Below, one piece after another: positions 1 through 6,251 of a DNA stretch of 7,218 nucleotides. Source of the stretch: an uncultured Erythrobacteraceae bacterium (GTDB taxonomy: Bacteria > Pseudomonadota > Alphaproteobacteria > Sphingomonadales > Sphingomonadaceae); NCBI GenBank assembly GCA_950071875.1, contig CATMNW010000124.1:1-7218 (forward strand), given 5' to 3'. The translations under genes were made by a program, and so were the position numbers. Each line of letters starts with the position of its first letter. Position 1 is the stretch's first letter. The notes beneath the pieces were generated by a model that worked only from the letters and a program-made list of their open reading frames with translations, had not been told where the DNA came from and made no database searches.

Positions 1-756
1 ATCCTCGCTCCTCCTGCAGCCGATGCGCACAAATACAGGCGCGGATTGGTCGCGATCGTAGCTGGCGCGATGCCGGGTGCACCGCTGCTTTCGGCAGAAG
101 CGGCGATGCGATCGGGCGCGGGATATGTGAAGCTATTCAGCGACCACTCCGATCCAGATGCGCCAGCCGAACTGGTTGTCGAGCAAGGTGATCTTGAAGA
201 TCTCGTGCAAGATGATCGGATTTCGGCTTTTCTGATCGGCCCCGGTTTGGGTCGCGACAGGCAGTCGCGCGATCGCCTCGCGCTTGTTCTTTCTGCCGCG
301 AAGCCGACAGTGATAGACGCCGACGCGCTTCATCTCCTCGATAGAAAGCTATTGAATAGCAGATGCCTATCGGAAACTCTCGTCACGCCACATGAAGGGG
401 AATTGAACGCCTTATGCGAGAATTTCGGCGTCAGCGGGCGGAATAAACTATGCCGCGCGCAAAACCTGCACGCCGCGTCCGGCCTAACGGTTTTGGCCAA
501 GGGGCCTGACACCGTTCTGGCAAGTGGCGGCACGACGCGATTCTTTCAGCCAGGAACCAGCTGGCTGTCTACGGCAGGAACAGGTGACGTGCTTGCTGGC
601 ATAGTGGCGTCGCGGCTGGCATTGCATGGCGATACGATGCGCGCGGCCGAAGAAGGCGTTTGGCTGCACCACGAAGCTGCCCGGCTTGCGTCCCCGGCAT
701 TTTCGGCCGGTGACCTTGCTCGCGCAGTGAAACCGGCCATGGCGTCATTCCTATGA
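1..756 (+). CDS. nnrD: ADP/ATP-dependent NAD(P)H-hydrate dehydratase domain, 5' end cut off
   Basis: Partial gene: the frame is open from base 1 and already matches the family there, so the true start is upstream. The TTG at 46 is an internal Leu codon, not a start. The product is the YjeF C-terminal, ribokinase-like domain that uses ADP or ATP to dehydrate damaged NAD(P)H hydrates in the cytosol. Counting codons from base 1, I see HKYRRG (10-15), the usual opening of this domain, then LIGPGLG (78-84), VIDADAL (104-110), TPHEGEL (129-135) and the nucleotide/catalytic motif TAGTGDVLAG with Asp196. All core motifs are present, so it looks functional. In many bacteria this domain is fused behind an NAD(P)HX epimerase domain (nnr/yjeF); whether that holds here cannot be seen. 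The stop overlaps the next ATG (ATGA), suggesting cotranscription and translational coupling. Confidence 0.93.
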   Translation: MLAPPAADAHKYRRGLVAIVAGAMPGAPLLSAEAAMRSGAGYVKLFSDHSDPDAPAELVVEQGDLEDLVQDDRISAFLIGPGLGRDRQSRDRLALVLSAAKPTVIDADALHLLDRKLLNSRCLSETLVTPHEGELNALCENFGVSGRNKLCRAQNLHAASGLTVLAKGPDTVLASGGTTRFFQPGTSWLSTAGTGDVLAGIVASRLALHGDTMRAAEEGVWLHHEAARLASPAFSAGDLARAVKPAMASFL

Positions 757-1949
757 CCGAGCCAGAAACCATAATCCGTATTGCCGCGCGCGGCGATGGC
801 GTCACCGCGTCTGGCATGCACGTTGCGGGCGGTGTGCCCGGTGACGTCATTTCAGCTGATGGCACGCTGACGCCGGGACCGCATCATGTCGATCCGCCCT
901 GCCGACATTTCGCAACCTGTGGCGGCTGCCAGTTGCAACAGGCTGACGAGGATACATTGCGTCAGTTTGTCACGGACCGCGTTCTTCACGCGGCCGATGC
1001 CCAACAAATCGATATAGGCGAGGTCTTGCCGACCCATCTCTCGCCGCCGCGCACACGCCGTCGCGCGACCTTGCACGCGCTGCGAACAGCTCATGGGTCC
1101 GTGATGGGCTTTCGCGAAAGTGGGTCCCATCGCATTGTCGACTTGCAGGAATGCCATATCATCGTTCCCGAACTCTTCGACCTCGTTACTCCGCTTAAAG
1201 AGCTGGTCGCACTACACGGGGAGAAACGTCCGCTCGATATCGAATTGACGGTTACCGATCAGGGCGTCGACTGTACGTTGAAAGGCATTGAGGCCGAAGG
1301 GTTGGCCGCGACCGAAGGCTTGCTCGACTTTGCCCGAGAGAATGGCCTTGCACGTCTCTCTCTCGACAGGGGATACGGTGCGGAGACTGTGTGGGAACCC
1401 GAACCGCTCACCATCACACTTGGGGATATTCCGGTTCCTTTCCCCCAGGGCAGCTTCCTCCAGCCTACCGGTGATGGCGAAAAGGTTCTGATCGATGATG
1501 CGATCGATTTTTGCGCGGGCGCGGCAACCATCGCGGATCTTTTCAGCGGCCTTGGAACGTTTGCTTTCGCCCTCTGCGGGCCGCGCAAGGTCCTCGCCGT
1601 GGAGGCGGCGCGCGATGCGCATCTGGCTTGCAAGGCTGCGGCGAACGCCCGACAGGCACCCGTTCTTACCTTGCACCGGGACCTGTTTCGCAATCCCCTC
1701 CAACCTGACGAGGCTGGACGCTTCGGCGCAATCGTCCTGGATCCACCACGGGCCGGGGCTCGAGAGCAGATTTTACAAATTGCAGCCAGCGAAGCGACCC
1801 GGGTCGCATATGTCAGTTGCAATCCGGTCAGTTGGTCACGCGATGCGAGGGTCTTGATCGATGCGGGTTTTCGCTTGGAAAAACTGCGCCCCGTCGGCCA
1901 GTTTCGCTGGTCGACCCATGTCGAACTGACGAGCTATTTCACTCGCTGA
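753..1949 (+). CDS. TrmA/RumA-family (uracil-C5) SAM-dependent RNA methyltransferase, RlmD-like
   Basis: 398 aa, starting at the ATG that overlaps the previous stop. The enzyme methylates C5 of a uridine in RNA, most likely 23S rRNA. The N-terminus (about 7-40) resembles a short, degenerate TRAM-like RNA-binding stretch. Cys50, Cys56 and Cys59 (CRHFATCGGC) with Cys134 (QECHI) match the four ligands of the RumA [4Fe-4S] cluster. The SAM-binding glycine loop is DLFSGLGT (262-269) and the Asp-Pro-Pro motif is at 330-332 (VLDPPRAG). The nucleophile is Cys356 in the SCNP motif, and Glu391 in HVEL near the C-terminus is the probable general base. The iron-sulfur cysteines argue for an RlmD/RlmC-type enzyme over TrmA, but I cannot say which uridine is modified, so no symbol is given. 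Its last 16 bp overlap the 3' end of the convergent hydrolase gene. Confidence 0.93.
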   Translation: MTEPETIIRIAARGDGVTASGMHVAGGVPGDVISADGTLTPGPHHVDPPCRHFATCGGCQLQQADEDTLRQFVTDRVLHAADAQQIDIGEVLPTHLSPPRTRRRATLHALRTAHGSVMGFRESGSHRIVDLQECHIIVPELFDLVTPLKELVALHGEKRPLDIELTVTDQGVDCTLKGIEAEGLAATEGLLDFARENGLARLSLDRGYGAETVWEPEPLTITLGDIPVPFPQGSFLQPTGDGEKVLIDDAIDFCAGAATIADLFSGLGTFAFALCGPRKVLAVEAARDAHLACKAAANARQAPVLTLHRDLFRNPLQPDEAGRFGAIVLDPPRAGAREQILQIAASEATRVAYVSCNPVSWSRDARVLIDAGFRLEKLRPVGQFRWSTHVELTSYFTR

Positions 1950-2722
1950 TTGCGTAGGGCTTCAAGCAGCTGTTGCTGTAGCCAGCCACTACTGGCTGGG
2001 CCGGAATAGGCATGGTCGGCGCCCTTACAAGTCTTGATACGGGTATCGTCGGGGTTCCACCGCTCTGAAAACACTTGGGCCATCCTGTCGTTTCCCGCCA
2101 AAAGAATGCTCACCGGCCCTGTGAACTGCGCGAGGCCTCTTTGCACTTCCTGGGAGAGTGAGGAAGGAGCAGACTGGGGCCGAATTGCCTGCTTCAATCC
2201 GCGCAGGAGTTTTCTCAGGCTCACCTTGCCGGTAACCAAGCGGAGCAATTCCCGCGGATTTTTCAGCTTTTCTGCATAGCGCGAGCGAACCGCAGATGGT
2301 GGAGGGAAATTGCCTTCATCATCTTCAATGGTCCACGGGTTGCTCAATACCAGCCCGTCGCAGCCTACACCCTCGGCAAGCATGAGTGCGCTGGCCGCAT
2401 CGCAGTTTCCGAACGCGATTACGCGATTGACCTGAGGAGCGATGGCTTTGAAAGCGAGGAGCGCCGAAGCGATATCCGTGCTCGAATTGCGAAAACCGAG
2501 ATTTTCGCCTTCGCTATCGCCAATACCACGGCGGTCGTATCGGAAGACAGGAAACCCGGCGCGCGCGATTGTCGCAGCAAGGCGTGCTTGGGAATTGAAC
2601 GCGCCTGCGCGGATTTCATTGCCTCCGCTGACAATCAGGAGACCGGTGGTGCCCGGCGCATTATCCAGCGTCGCTCCGCAGCGTTCACCCTTGCATTCGA
2701 AAGACAACGCCATACGGGTCAT
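1934..2722 (-). CDS. Hydrolase 1, exosortase A system-associated (alpha/beta hydrolase)
   Basis: 262 aa, soluble, no signal peptide visible. It matches my recollection of the family called 'hydrolase 1, exosortase A system-associated'. The alpha/beta-hydrolase pattern is clear: an early beta strand LLIVSGG (28-34), then YDRRGIGDSEG (62-72), and the nucleophile-elbow region AFGNCDAAS (103-111). There Cys107 occupies the place of the usual Ser, as in dienelactone-hydrolase-like enzymes. Asp212 (LLAGNDR) and His237 (GADHAYSG) complete a likely Cys-Asp-His triad. The substrate is unknown; a thioester, lactone or ester of the locus product is plausible. The ATG at 2722 overlaps the stop of the upstream hydrolase 2 gene (ATGA) and has GGAG 10 nt upstream. 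It is the last gene of the leftward operon. An internal ATG at codon 4 is a possible alternative start. Confidence 0.9.
   Translation of the reverse strand: MTRMALSFECKGERCGATLDNAPGTTGLLIVSGGNEIRAGAFNSQARLAATIARAGFPVFRYDRRGIGDSEGENLGFRNSSTDIASALLAFKAIAPQVNRVIAFGNCDAASALMLAEGVGCDGLVLSNPWTIEDDEGNFPPPSAVRSRYAEKLKNPRELLRLVTGKVSLRKLLRGLKQAIRPQSAPSSLSQEVQRGLAQFTGPVSILLAGNDRMAQVFSERWNPDDTRIKTCKGADHAYSGPASSGWLQQQLLEALRNQRVK
1982..1999. other. Perfect 7-bp inverted repeat near the convergent gene ends
   Basis: CCAGCCA, a 4-nt CTAC loop, then TGGCTGG. It lies inside the 3' coding part of hydrolase 1 and 33 bp past the stop of the RNA methyltransferase. No T-run follows on the plus strand, so it is not a canonical intrinsic terminator, although it could still fold in either transcript. 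It may simply reflect the codons for Gly-Pro-Ala-Ser-Ser-Gly-Trp. Confidence 0.35.
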
Positions 2723-3399
2723 TTATCGGATGCTCCGCGCGAGACTATGGTAGCGATCGCATCGGCCTGCGTGGGATCCCAATCGTTTTCAGCGCGCAAC
2801 CATAGAGGCTTTCCGCCGACCATTTCGTGCTCGATAATCTGAGACCCGGGAGGTGGGGAAAACTGCGCGTTTTCCAGCTCTGCGACCAGTTGCGGGCCAA
2901 GCGACCACCCGGCCAGTTCGATACCACTATGCCGCGCCGTTTCGAGCAACGTTTCGGCAGTTTCTTGCTTTCCAGCTTCCTTGGCCGACAGTAGACGAGT
3001 GCGCACAAGAGAGCGCAGGACCTGCGCCGGCTTGACCGGGGCATAGAGCCATGAGCGTGCATCGGTCGGCACCAGCCAGCACCCTGATCGTACGGCGAGA
3101 ATATCGGTCGCTGAAATTTGAAAGTAGGCTTCCTGCACGCAGGTGCGCCAGTGTTCGATGGTTTGATGCTCATGGGCCTGCAAGCTCTCGTTGCAGCCGG
3201 GGAGATCGGGCAGGAAACTGTCCAACCCGAGCACATCCAATCTACGCATTATTTCAGCAAGTTGGTGGCGAAACTTGTTCGCCTCATCGAGGAGTGGCGC
3301 GACAATCAAAACGCGCCTTTTACGGCGGGTATCGGCGCCCATCACCATTTCGTCGGCCATGCCCCCGTCATGTAGCGGACAAGGCCAGGTGGAATACAT
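2719..3399 (-). CDS. Divergent hydrolase 2, exosortase A system-associated
   Basis: 226 aa from the ATG at 3399. It resembles the second alpha/beta-hydrolase-like family of exosortase A loci. The features are VLIVAPLLDEANKFR (30-44; the family has a Pro-Pro-Phe-x-Glu-Glu-x-Asn-Lys-like segment here), PDLPGCNES (64-72; compare PDLxGCGDS), a Tyr-Ala-Pro-Val stretch followed by QVLRSLVRTR (119-135), and a C-terminal GIELAGWSLGPQL segment. This last matches the family's 'E-x-A-G-Y-x-L-S-P' region. No GxSxG is present: the elbow position appears to read AVRSGCW (102-108), so a Ser or Cys nucleophile is uncertain and the protein may be catalytically weak or a partner of hydrolase 1. It follows the ACP gene by 8 bp. 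The start is uncertain because neither the ATG at 3399 nor those at 3360, 3348 and 3342 has a good ribosome-binding site; the conserved part begins near residue 28. Confidence 0.78.
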   Translation of the reverse strand: MYSTWPCPLHDGGMADEMVMGADTRRKRRVLIVAPLLDEANKFRHQLAEIMRRLDVLGLDSFLPDLPGCNESLQAHEHQTIEHWRTCVQEAYFQISATDILAVRSGCWLVPTDARSWLYAPVKPAQVLRSLVRTRLLSAKEAGKQETAETLLETARHSGIELAGWSLGPQLVAELENAQFSPPPGSQIIEHEMVGGKPLWLRAENDWDPTQADAIATIVSRGASDK

Positions 3400-3407
3400 G
3401 TGGCTGC

Positions 3408-3731
3408 TCAGCCCTCGACAGCCTTGGCTTCGGCGAAGGCTAACAGGCCGCCGTATGTCTCGAGCATTTCGCCATCGACGTCCTCGTCTTCGATGACGAT
3501 GTCGAGCCGGTCTTCCATTTCTGTCAGCAGGCCAGCCACAGCCATCGAATCCAATTCGGGAAGGTGGCCGAAAAGCCCGGTATCGGCATCGAATGCGTCT
3601 ACCTGTGTCTGATCCAGGCCGAGTACGTCGCGCAAGATCGCACGAAGGGTCTGGTCGATTTCGCTGCGGCTCGGCCCTGTCGGCTCGGCAGTTGCGGTGT
3701 CGGCTGTCATTCCTCGGCGTTCCCCTGTCAT
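3408..3731 (-). CDS. Acyl carrier protein of the exosortase-associated cluster
   Basis: 107 aa from the ATG at 3731. It carries an acyl or aminoacyl group as a thioester on 4'-phosphopantetheine. Helix I is DQTLRAILRDVLGL (about 26-39). The attachment site is Ser62 (codon 3546-3548) in PELDSMAV, a DSM variant of the common DSL motif, followed by an acidic helix LLTEMEDRLDI and an acidic loop (IEDEDVD) typical of carrier proteins. The first 24 or so residues are a polar tail rich in Thr, Ala and Pro. The open frame extends to a TTG at 3794 inside the upstream gene, which I reject. The ATG at 3731 sits 13 bp after the upstream stop, with AAGGG (overlapping that stop) about 11 nt before it. The ATG at 3710 (100 aa) is a real alternative. 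It lies between the acyltransferase and hydrolase genes in one operon and opposite a ligase that could load it. Confidence 0.88.
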   Translation of the reverse strand: MTGERRGMTADTATAEPTGPSRSEIDQTLRAILRDVLGLDQTQVDAFDADTGLFGHLPELDSMAVAGLLTEMEDRLDIVIEDEDVDGEMLETYGGLLAFAEAKAVEG

Positions 3732-3744
3732 GGCGGCGATGCCC

Positions 3745-4710
3745 TTAGCTGTGCCGATTGTGCGGTGCAAGGTGGCGTATTGCGGCCTTGGCAAGCGCGG
3801 GCCAGACCCCCGGCTGTCGCCAATCCAAGCATGTCAGTCGATAGCGCGGCCGATTGATCTCCATCCAATCGCGCTTGTAAGCGTCCGCACCGGTTCCGAA
3901 GTCTATCAGTGACACGCCGTCAATATCGATCACATGTTCGAACAGCGCTGCGCTCAGCGTTGTTCCGGCTGAAAGCGGTTTTGCAGCTTCGACGTGCGCC
4001 AGCTTGTGAATGTAGGCGGTATCGTTTTCAACCGTCCAGAACTGTGCAGCGACCGGAACCCCGTCTGCGCGTGCTAGCCCCAGGCGAATACGTCCGGCGG
4101 CGCCCTCATCGCGAGCGAACCGTTCGAGGATGTCCGGCCGGTCCTCTGACGGCTTCCAGCTTTCGGCGTAGATCGCCTTGTAATCCGCCCAAGCCGCTTC
4201 GTCGAACCGGGACAGGATTTCGAGCTCTACCCTTTTCGCTTTCCGCTTCAGCGTCGAGCGCATTTTACCAGGGCGCGAAGCCCAGTATTCGGCAAAGGTG
4301 CGACCGTTGAGGGCAAGGACGTGGTTTTCATCGCAGTGCTCGCGAAAGACTATCCATCCGGAGCATCGAAAAGCTTCCTGAAGGCGGCTCAAACTGCCAT
4401 CTTCATCCGGCAACGGCGCGAAGACGACCTTGCCGGTCTTGGATCGCAAATCTTTTGCTATGGCAGCTAGAAGCGTGGGCTCAGAGCCGATCGGCCGCCA
4501 GGTGAAGGTGAACCAGTAGGTCAGGCTTTCAAGACCATTTGTTCGTTGTTTGAGGGCAAGAATTACCCGTTCTTCGCCGCGCTCGGCGACCACGATTAGC
4601 GGGTTTTCGAGAAGCGCAAACCACTCCAGCCGGTCGAACGGCCCCTCGGCGGGTACATGCAAGCCTTGCAGTTTGGTAACCGTGTCGTGATAGCGGACTG
4701 CAATGTCCAA
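3745..4710 (-). CDS. GNAT/FemAB-like acyltransferase (Acetyltransf_6 type)
   Basis: 321 aa if started at TTG 4710. I chose this because GGGGGA lies 6 nt upstream (4717-4722) and the downstream sequence, beginning DIAVRYHDT, matches how these proteins usually begin. The open frame continues upstream to 4824, but that would overlap the divergent ligase and adds 38 residues without domain character. The protein shows the double GNAT-like layout of FemAB/BioF2-like enzymes: an N-terminal half with PFDRLEWFALLE (24-35), and a C-terminal Acetyltransf_6-like half (about 145-290). The latter carries the basic stretch RSTLKRKAKR (151-160), YAESWKPSEDRP (181-192), AAQFWTVENDTAYIHKLAH (221-239) and DFGTGADAYKRDW (270-282). 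Relatives use acyl-CoA, acyl-carrier or aminoacyl-tRNA donors; the neighbouring ACP suggests an acyl- or aminoacyl-ACP donor (inference). XrtA/PEP-CTERM loci commonly carry a FemAB-family member. It is the first gene of the leftward operon. Confidence 0.85.
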   Translation of the reverse strand: MDIAVRYHDTVTKLQGLHVPAEGPFDRLEWFALLENPLIVVAERGEERVILALKQRTNGLESLTYWFTFTWRPIGSEPTLLAAIAKDLRSKTGKVVFAPLPDEDGSLSRLQEAFRCSGWIVFREHCDENHVLALNGRTFAEYWASRPGKMRSTLKRKAKRVELEILSRFDEAAWADYKAIYAESWKPSEDRPDILERFARDEGAAGRIRLGLARADGVPVAAQFWTVENDTAYIHKLAHVEAAKPLSAGTTLSAALFEHVIDIDGVSLIDFGTGADAYKRDWMEINRPRYRLTCLDWRQPGVWPALAKAAIRHLAPHNRHS

Positions 4711-4736
4711 CGGATTTCCCCCGCAGTGGAGCGTTG
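4711..4736. promoter_or_regulatory. 26-bp divergent start region with both ribosome-binding sites
   Basis: This short stretch separates the two arms. On the minus strand GGGGGA (4717-4722) lies 6 nt before the TTG of the acyltransferase. On the plus strand GGAG (4728-4731) lies 5 nt before the ATG of the ligase at 4737. There is no room for a promoter between the starts, so each promoter must lie within the opposite gene's 5' coding region, or transcripts start further away. I see no convincing -35/-10 pair. Confidence 0.6.
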
Positions 4737-6251
4737 ATGCCTGATTCCACGCCCTATACCCTCGATCAACTGACGGAGCGTGGAGATGCACAGGCGCCTG
4801 CGCTTGTGCTGCGTGACCGTACACTTACTTTCGAGGAGTTGAGAAACCGTGTCGCATCGCTGGCAGGGTGGCTAGTTACGAAAGCCGATAGCGGCGCGCG
4901 TATCGCCAGTTGGGCGGCGAAAGGGGAGCTAACGTGCATCTTGCCGCTCGCAGCGGCCAGGGCCGGGATGGTTCACGTTCCAATCAATCCACTGTTGAAG
5001 CGTGCCCAGGTGAAGCACATTCTGGCCGACAGCGGCGCCGTCGTATTGATCGGGACCAAAGCACGTCTCGCGACGCTCGAAGACAATGACGTCGAAACCG
5101 GCTGCGAAATATTCGATGAAAGCGAAGTGCTCGCATGGGCAGTATCGACGGAAACCCCTCTGCCTCCTTCGGATCGGGATCCGGACGAGCTGGCAGCAAT
5201 CCTCTATACCAGTGGTTCCACCGGCAAACCGAAGGGCGTAATGCTGAGCCATGCGAACATGTGGCTCGGCGCTGTAAGTGTTGCACATTACCTTGGGCTG
5301 GCCCCAGACGACGTTACTCTGGCTGTTCTTCCCCTGAGCTTCGATTATGGCCAGAACCAGCTTCTATCGGCCTGGTACGCAGGCAGCTGCGCCGTTCCAC
5401 TCGATTTTCTTTTTCCCCGCGACGTAGCAAAGGCCTGCGCCAAACACCGGGTAACAACGCTTGCTGCCGTTCCGCCGCTTTGGGTTCAGTTAACCGATCT
5501 GGACTGGCCGGAAGAGGCTGTCTCGAGTATGCGGCGTATGACCAATTCCGGCGGCGCACTCACACCGGATCTGGTTCGCAGACTGCGAAGTCTATTCCCC
5601 GATGCACACCTTTTCCCCATGTATGGTCTGACGGAGGCATTCCGTTCGACCTATCTCGATCCCGCGCTGGTCGATACTCACCCGACTTCCATGGGAACGG
5701 CCATCCCGTTCGCAGAGATCCTGGTAATCGATGAAGAAGGTTCGGTGTGTGACCCTGAACAGGAAGGGGAACTGGTCCATTGCGGCCCCCTGGTCGCGCA
5801 AGGCTACTGGCAGGATCCTGTCCGGACCGCTGAACGGTACAAACCCGCTCCTGCTGCATCTCGCTACGGCGGGATCGCCGTTTGGTCAGGCGACAGGGTG
5901 AAGCGCGACGAGAGTGGATTGTTGTATTTCGTCGGTCGCCGCGATGCGATGATCAAGAGTTCCGGCAACCGGATCAGCCCCCAGGATATTGAGAGCGCTG
6001 CGCTCGCGACCGGTTTCGTAGCGGAAGCGGTTGCTTTGGGGCTGAAAGACGAACGATTAGGCCATGCGATCCATCTGGTTGTCAGGCCTGCTCCCGGTAC
6101 CACCGACTACCGGAGCGTTTTGCCCGAAGCATTGAAGAAAGAACTGCCGAATTTCATGCAGCCGCACGTATTCCATTGGCGCGAAACCATGCCGATCAAT
6201 CCGAATGGAAAACTCGACCGGACGGCAATTGCAGCGGAGATCGAAGCGTGA
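4737..6251 (+). CDS. AMP-forming acyl/aminoacyl ligase, exosortase A system-associated
   Basis: 504 aa from ATG 4737, which has GGAG 5 nt upstream; the adjacent in-frame TTG at 4734 is only 2 nt from it and is rejected. This ANL-superfamily enzyme adenylates a carboxylate and passes it to a thiol (CoA or a carrier protein). Motifs in order: P-loop YTSGSTGKPKG (157-167); LSFDYGQ with Phe202-Asp203; SGGALTPDL; MYGLTE; SGDR (384-387); the hinge region FVGRRDAMIKSSGNR (398 on); and the A10-type catalytic Lys492 in NPNGKLDR. The family is called 'acyl-CoA ligase (AMP-forming), exosortase A system-associated' and is known to sit beside a PLP decarboxylase, as here. Phe202-Asp203 lies where amino-acid adenylation domains carry FDxS, whose Asp binds the substrate amino group. 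An amino acid substrate loaded onto the ACP at 3408-3731 is therefore plausible. The stop overlaps the next start (GTGA). Confidence 0.93.
   Translation: MPDSTPYTLDQLTERGDAQAPALVLRDRTLTFEELRNRVASLAGWLVTKADSGARIASWAAKGELTCILPLAAARAGMVHVPINPLLKRAQVKHILADSGAVVLIGTKARLATLEDNDVETGCEIFDESEVLAWAVSTETPLPPSDRDPDELAAILYTSGSTGKPKGVMLSHANMWLGAVSVAHYLGLAPDDVTLAVLPLSFDYGQNQLLSAWYAGSCAVPLDFLFPRDVAKACAKHRVTTLAAVPPLWVQLTDLDWPEEAVSSMRRMTNSGGALTPDLVRRLRSLFPDAHLFPMYGLTEAFRSTYLDPALVDTHPTSMGTAIPFAEILVIDEEGSVCDPEQEGELVHCGPLVAQGYWQDPVRTAERYKPAPAASRYGGIAVWSGDRVKRDESGLLYFVGRRDAMIKSSGNRISPQDIESAALATGFVAEAVALGLKDERLGHAIHLVVRPAPGTTDYRSVLPEALKKELPNFMQPHVFHWRETMPINPNGKLDRTAIAAEIEA

Noticed and set aside
1259..1822. Long antisense open frame (187 codons) across the RNA methyltransferase
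   Set aside because: Low-complexity Arg/Ser/Ala-rich translation with no recognisable motif, lying opposite a gene with full catalytic motifs; typical GC-rich shadow.
3408..3794. Longer acyl carrier protein starting at 3794 (128 aa)
   Set aside because: The start would be TTG inside the upstream gene with a 50-bp overlap and no ribosome-binding site; the ATG at 3731 or 3710 is more likely.
4665..4710. Weak promoter-like boxes upstream of the ligase (TTGCAG with a GATAGC-like hexamer 17 nt later)
   Set aside because: Both hexamers match the consensus poorly and lie within coding sequence; chance matches are expected.
4734..4736. TTG start for the ligase
   Set aside because: It is immediately followed by an in-frame ATG with GGAG at 5-nt spacing; the TTG would be only 2 nt from that site.
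5135..5734. 199-codon open frame on the plus strand inside the ligase
   Set aside because: Out-of-frame shadow; the ligase frame carries all conserved adenylation motifs through this stretch.
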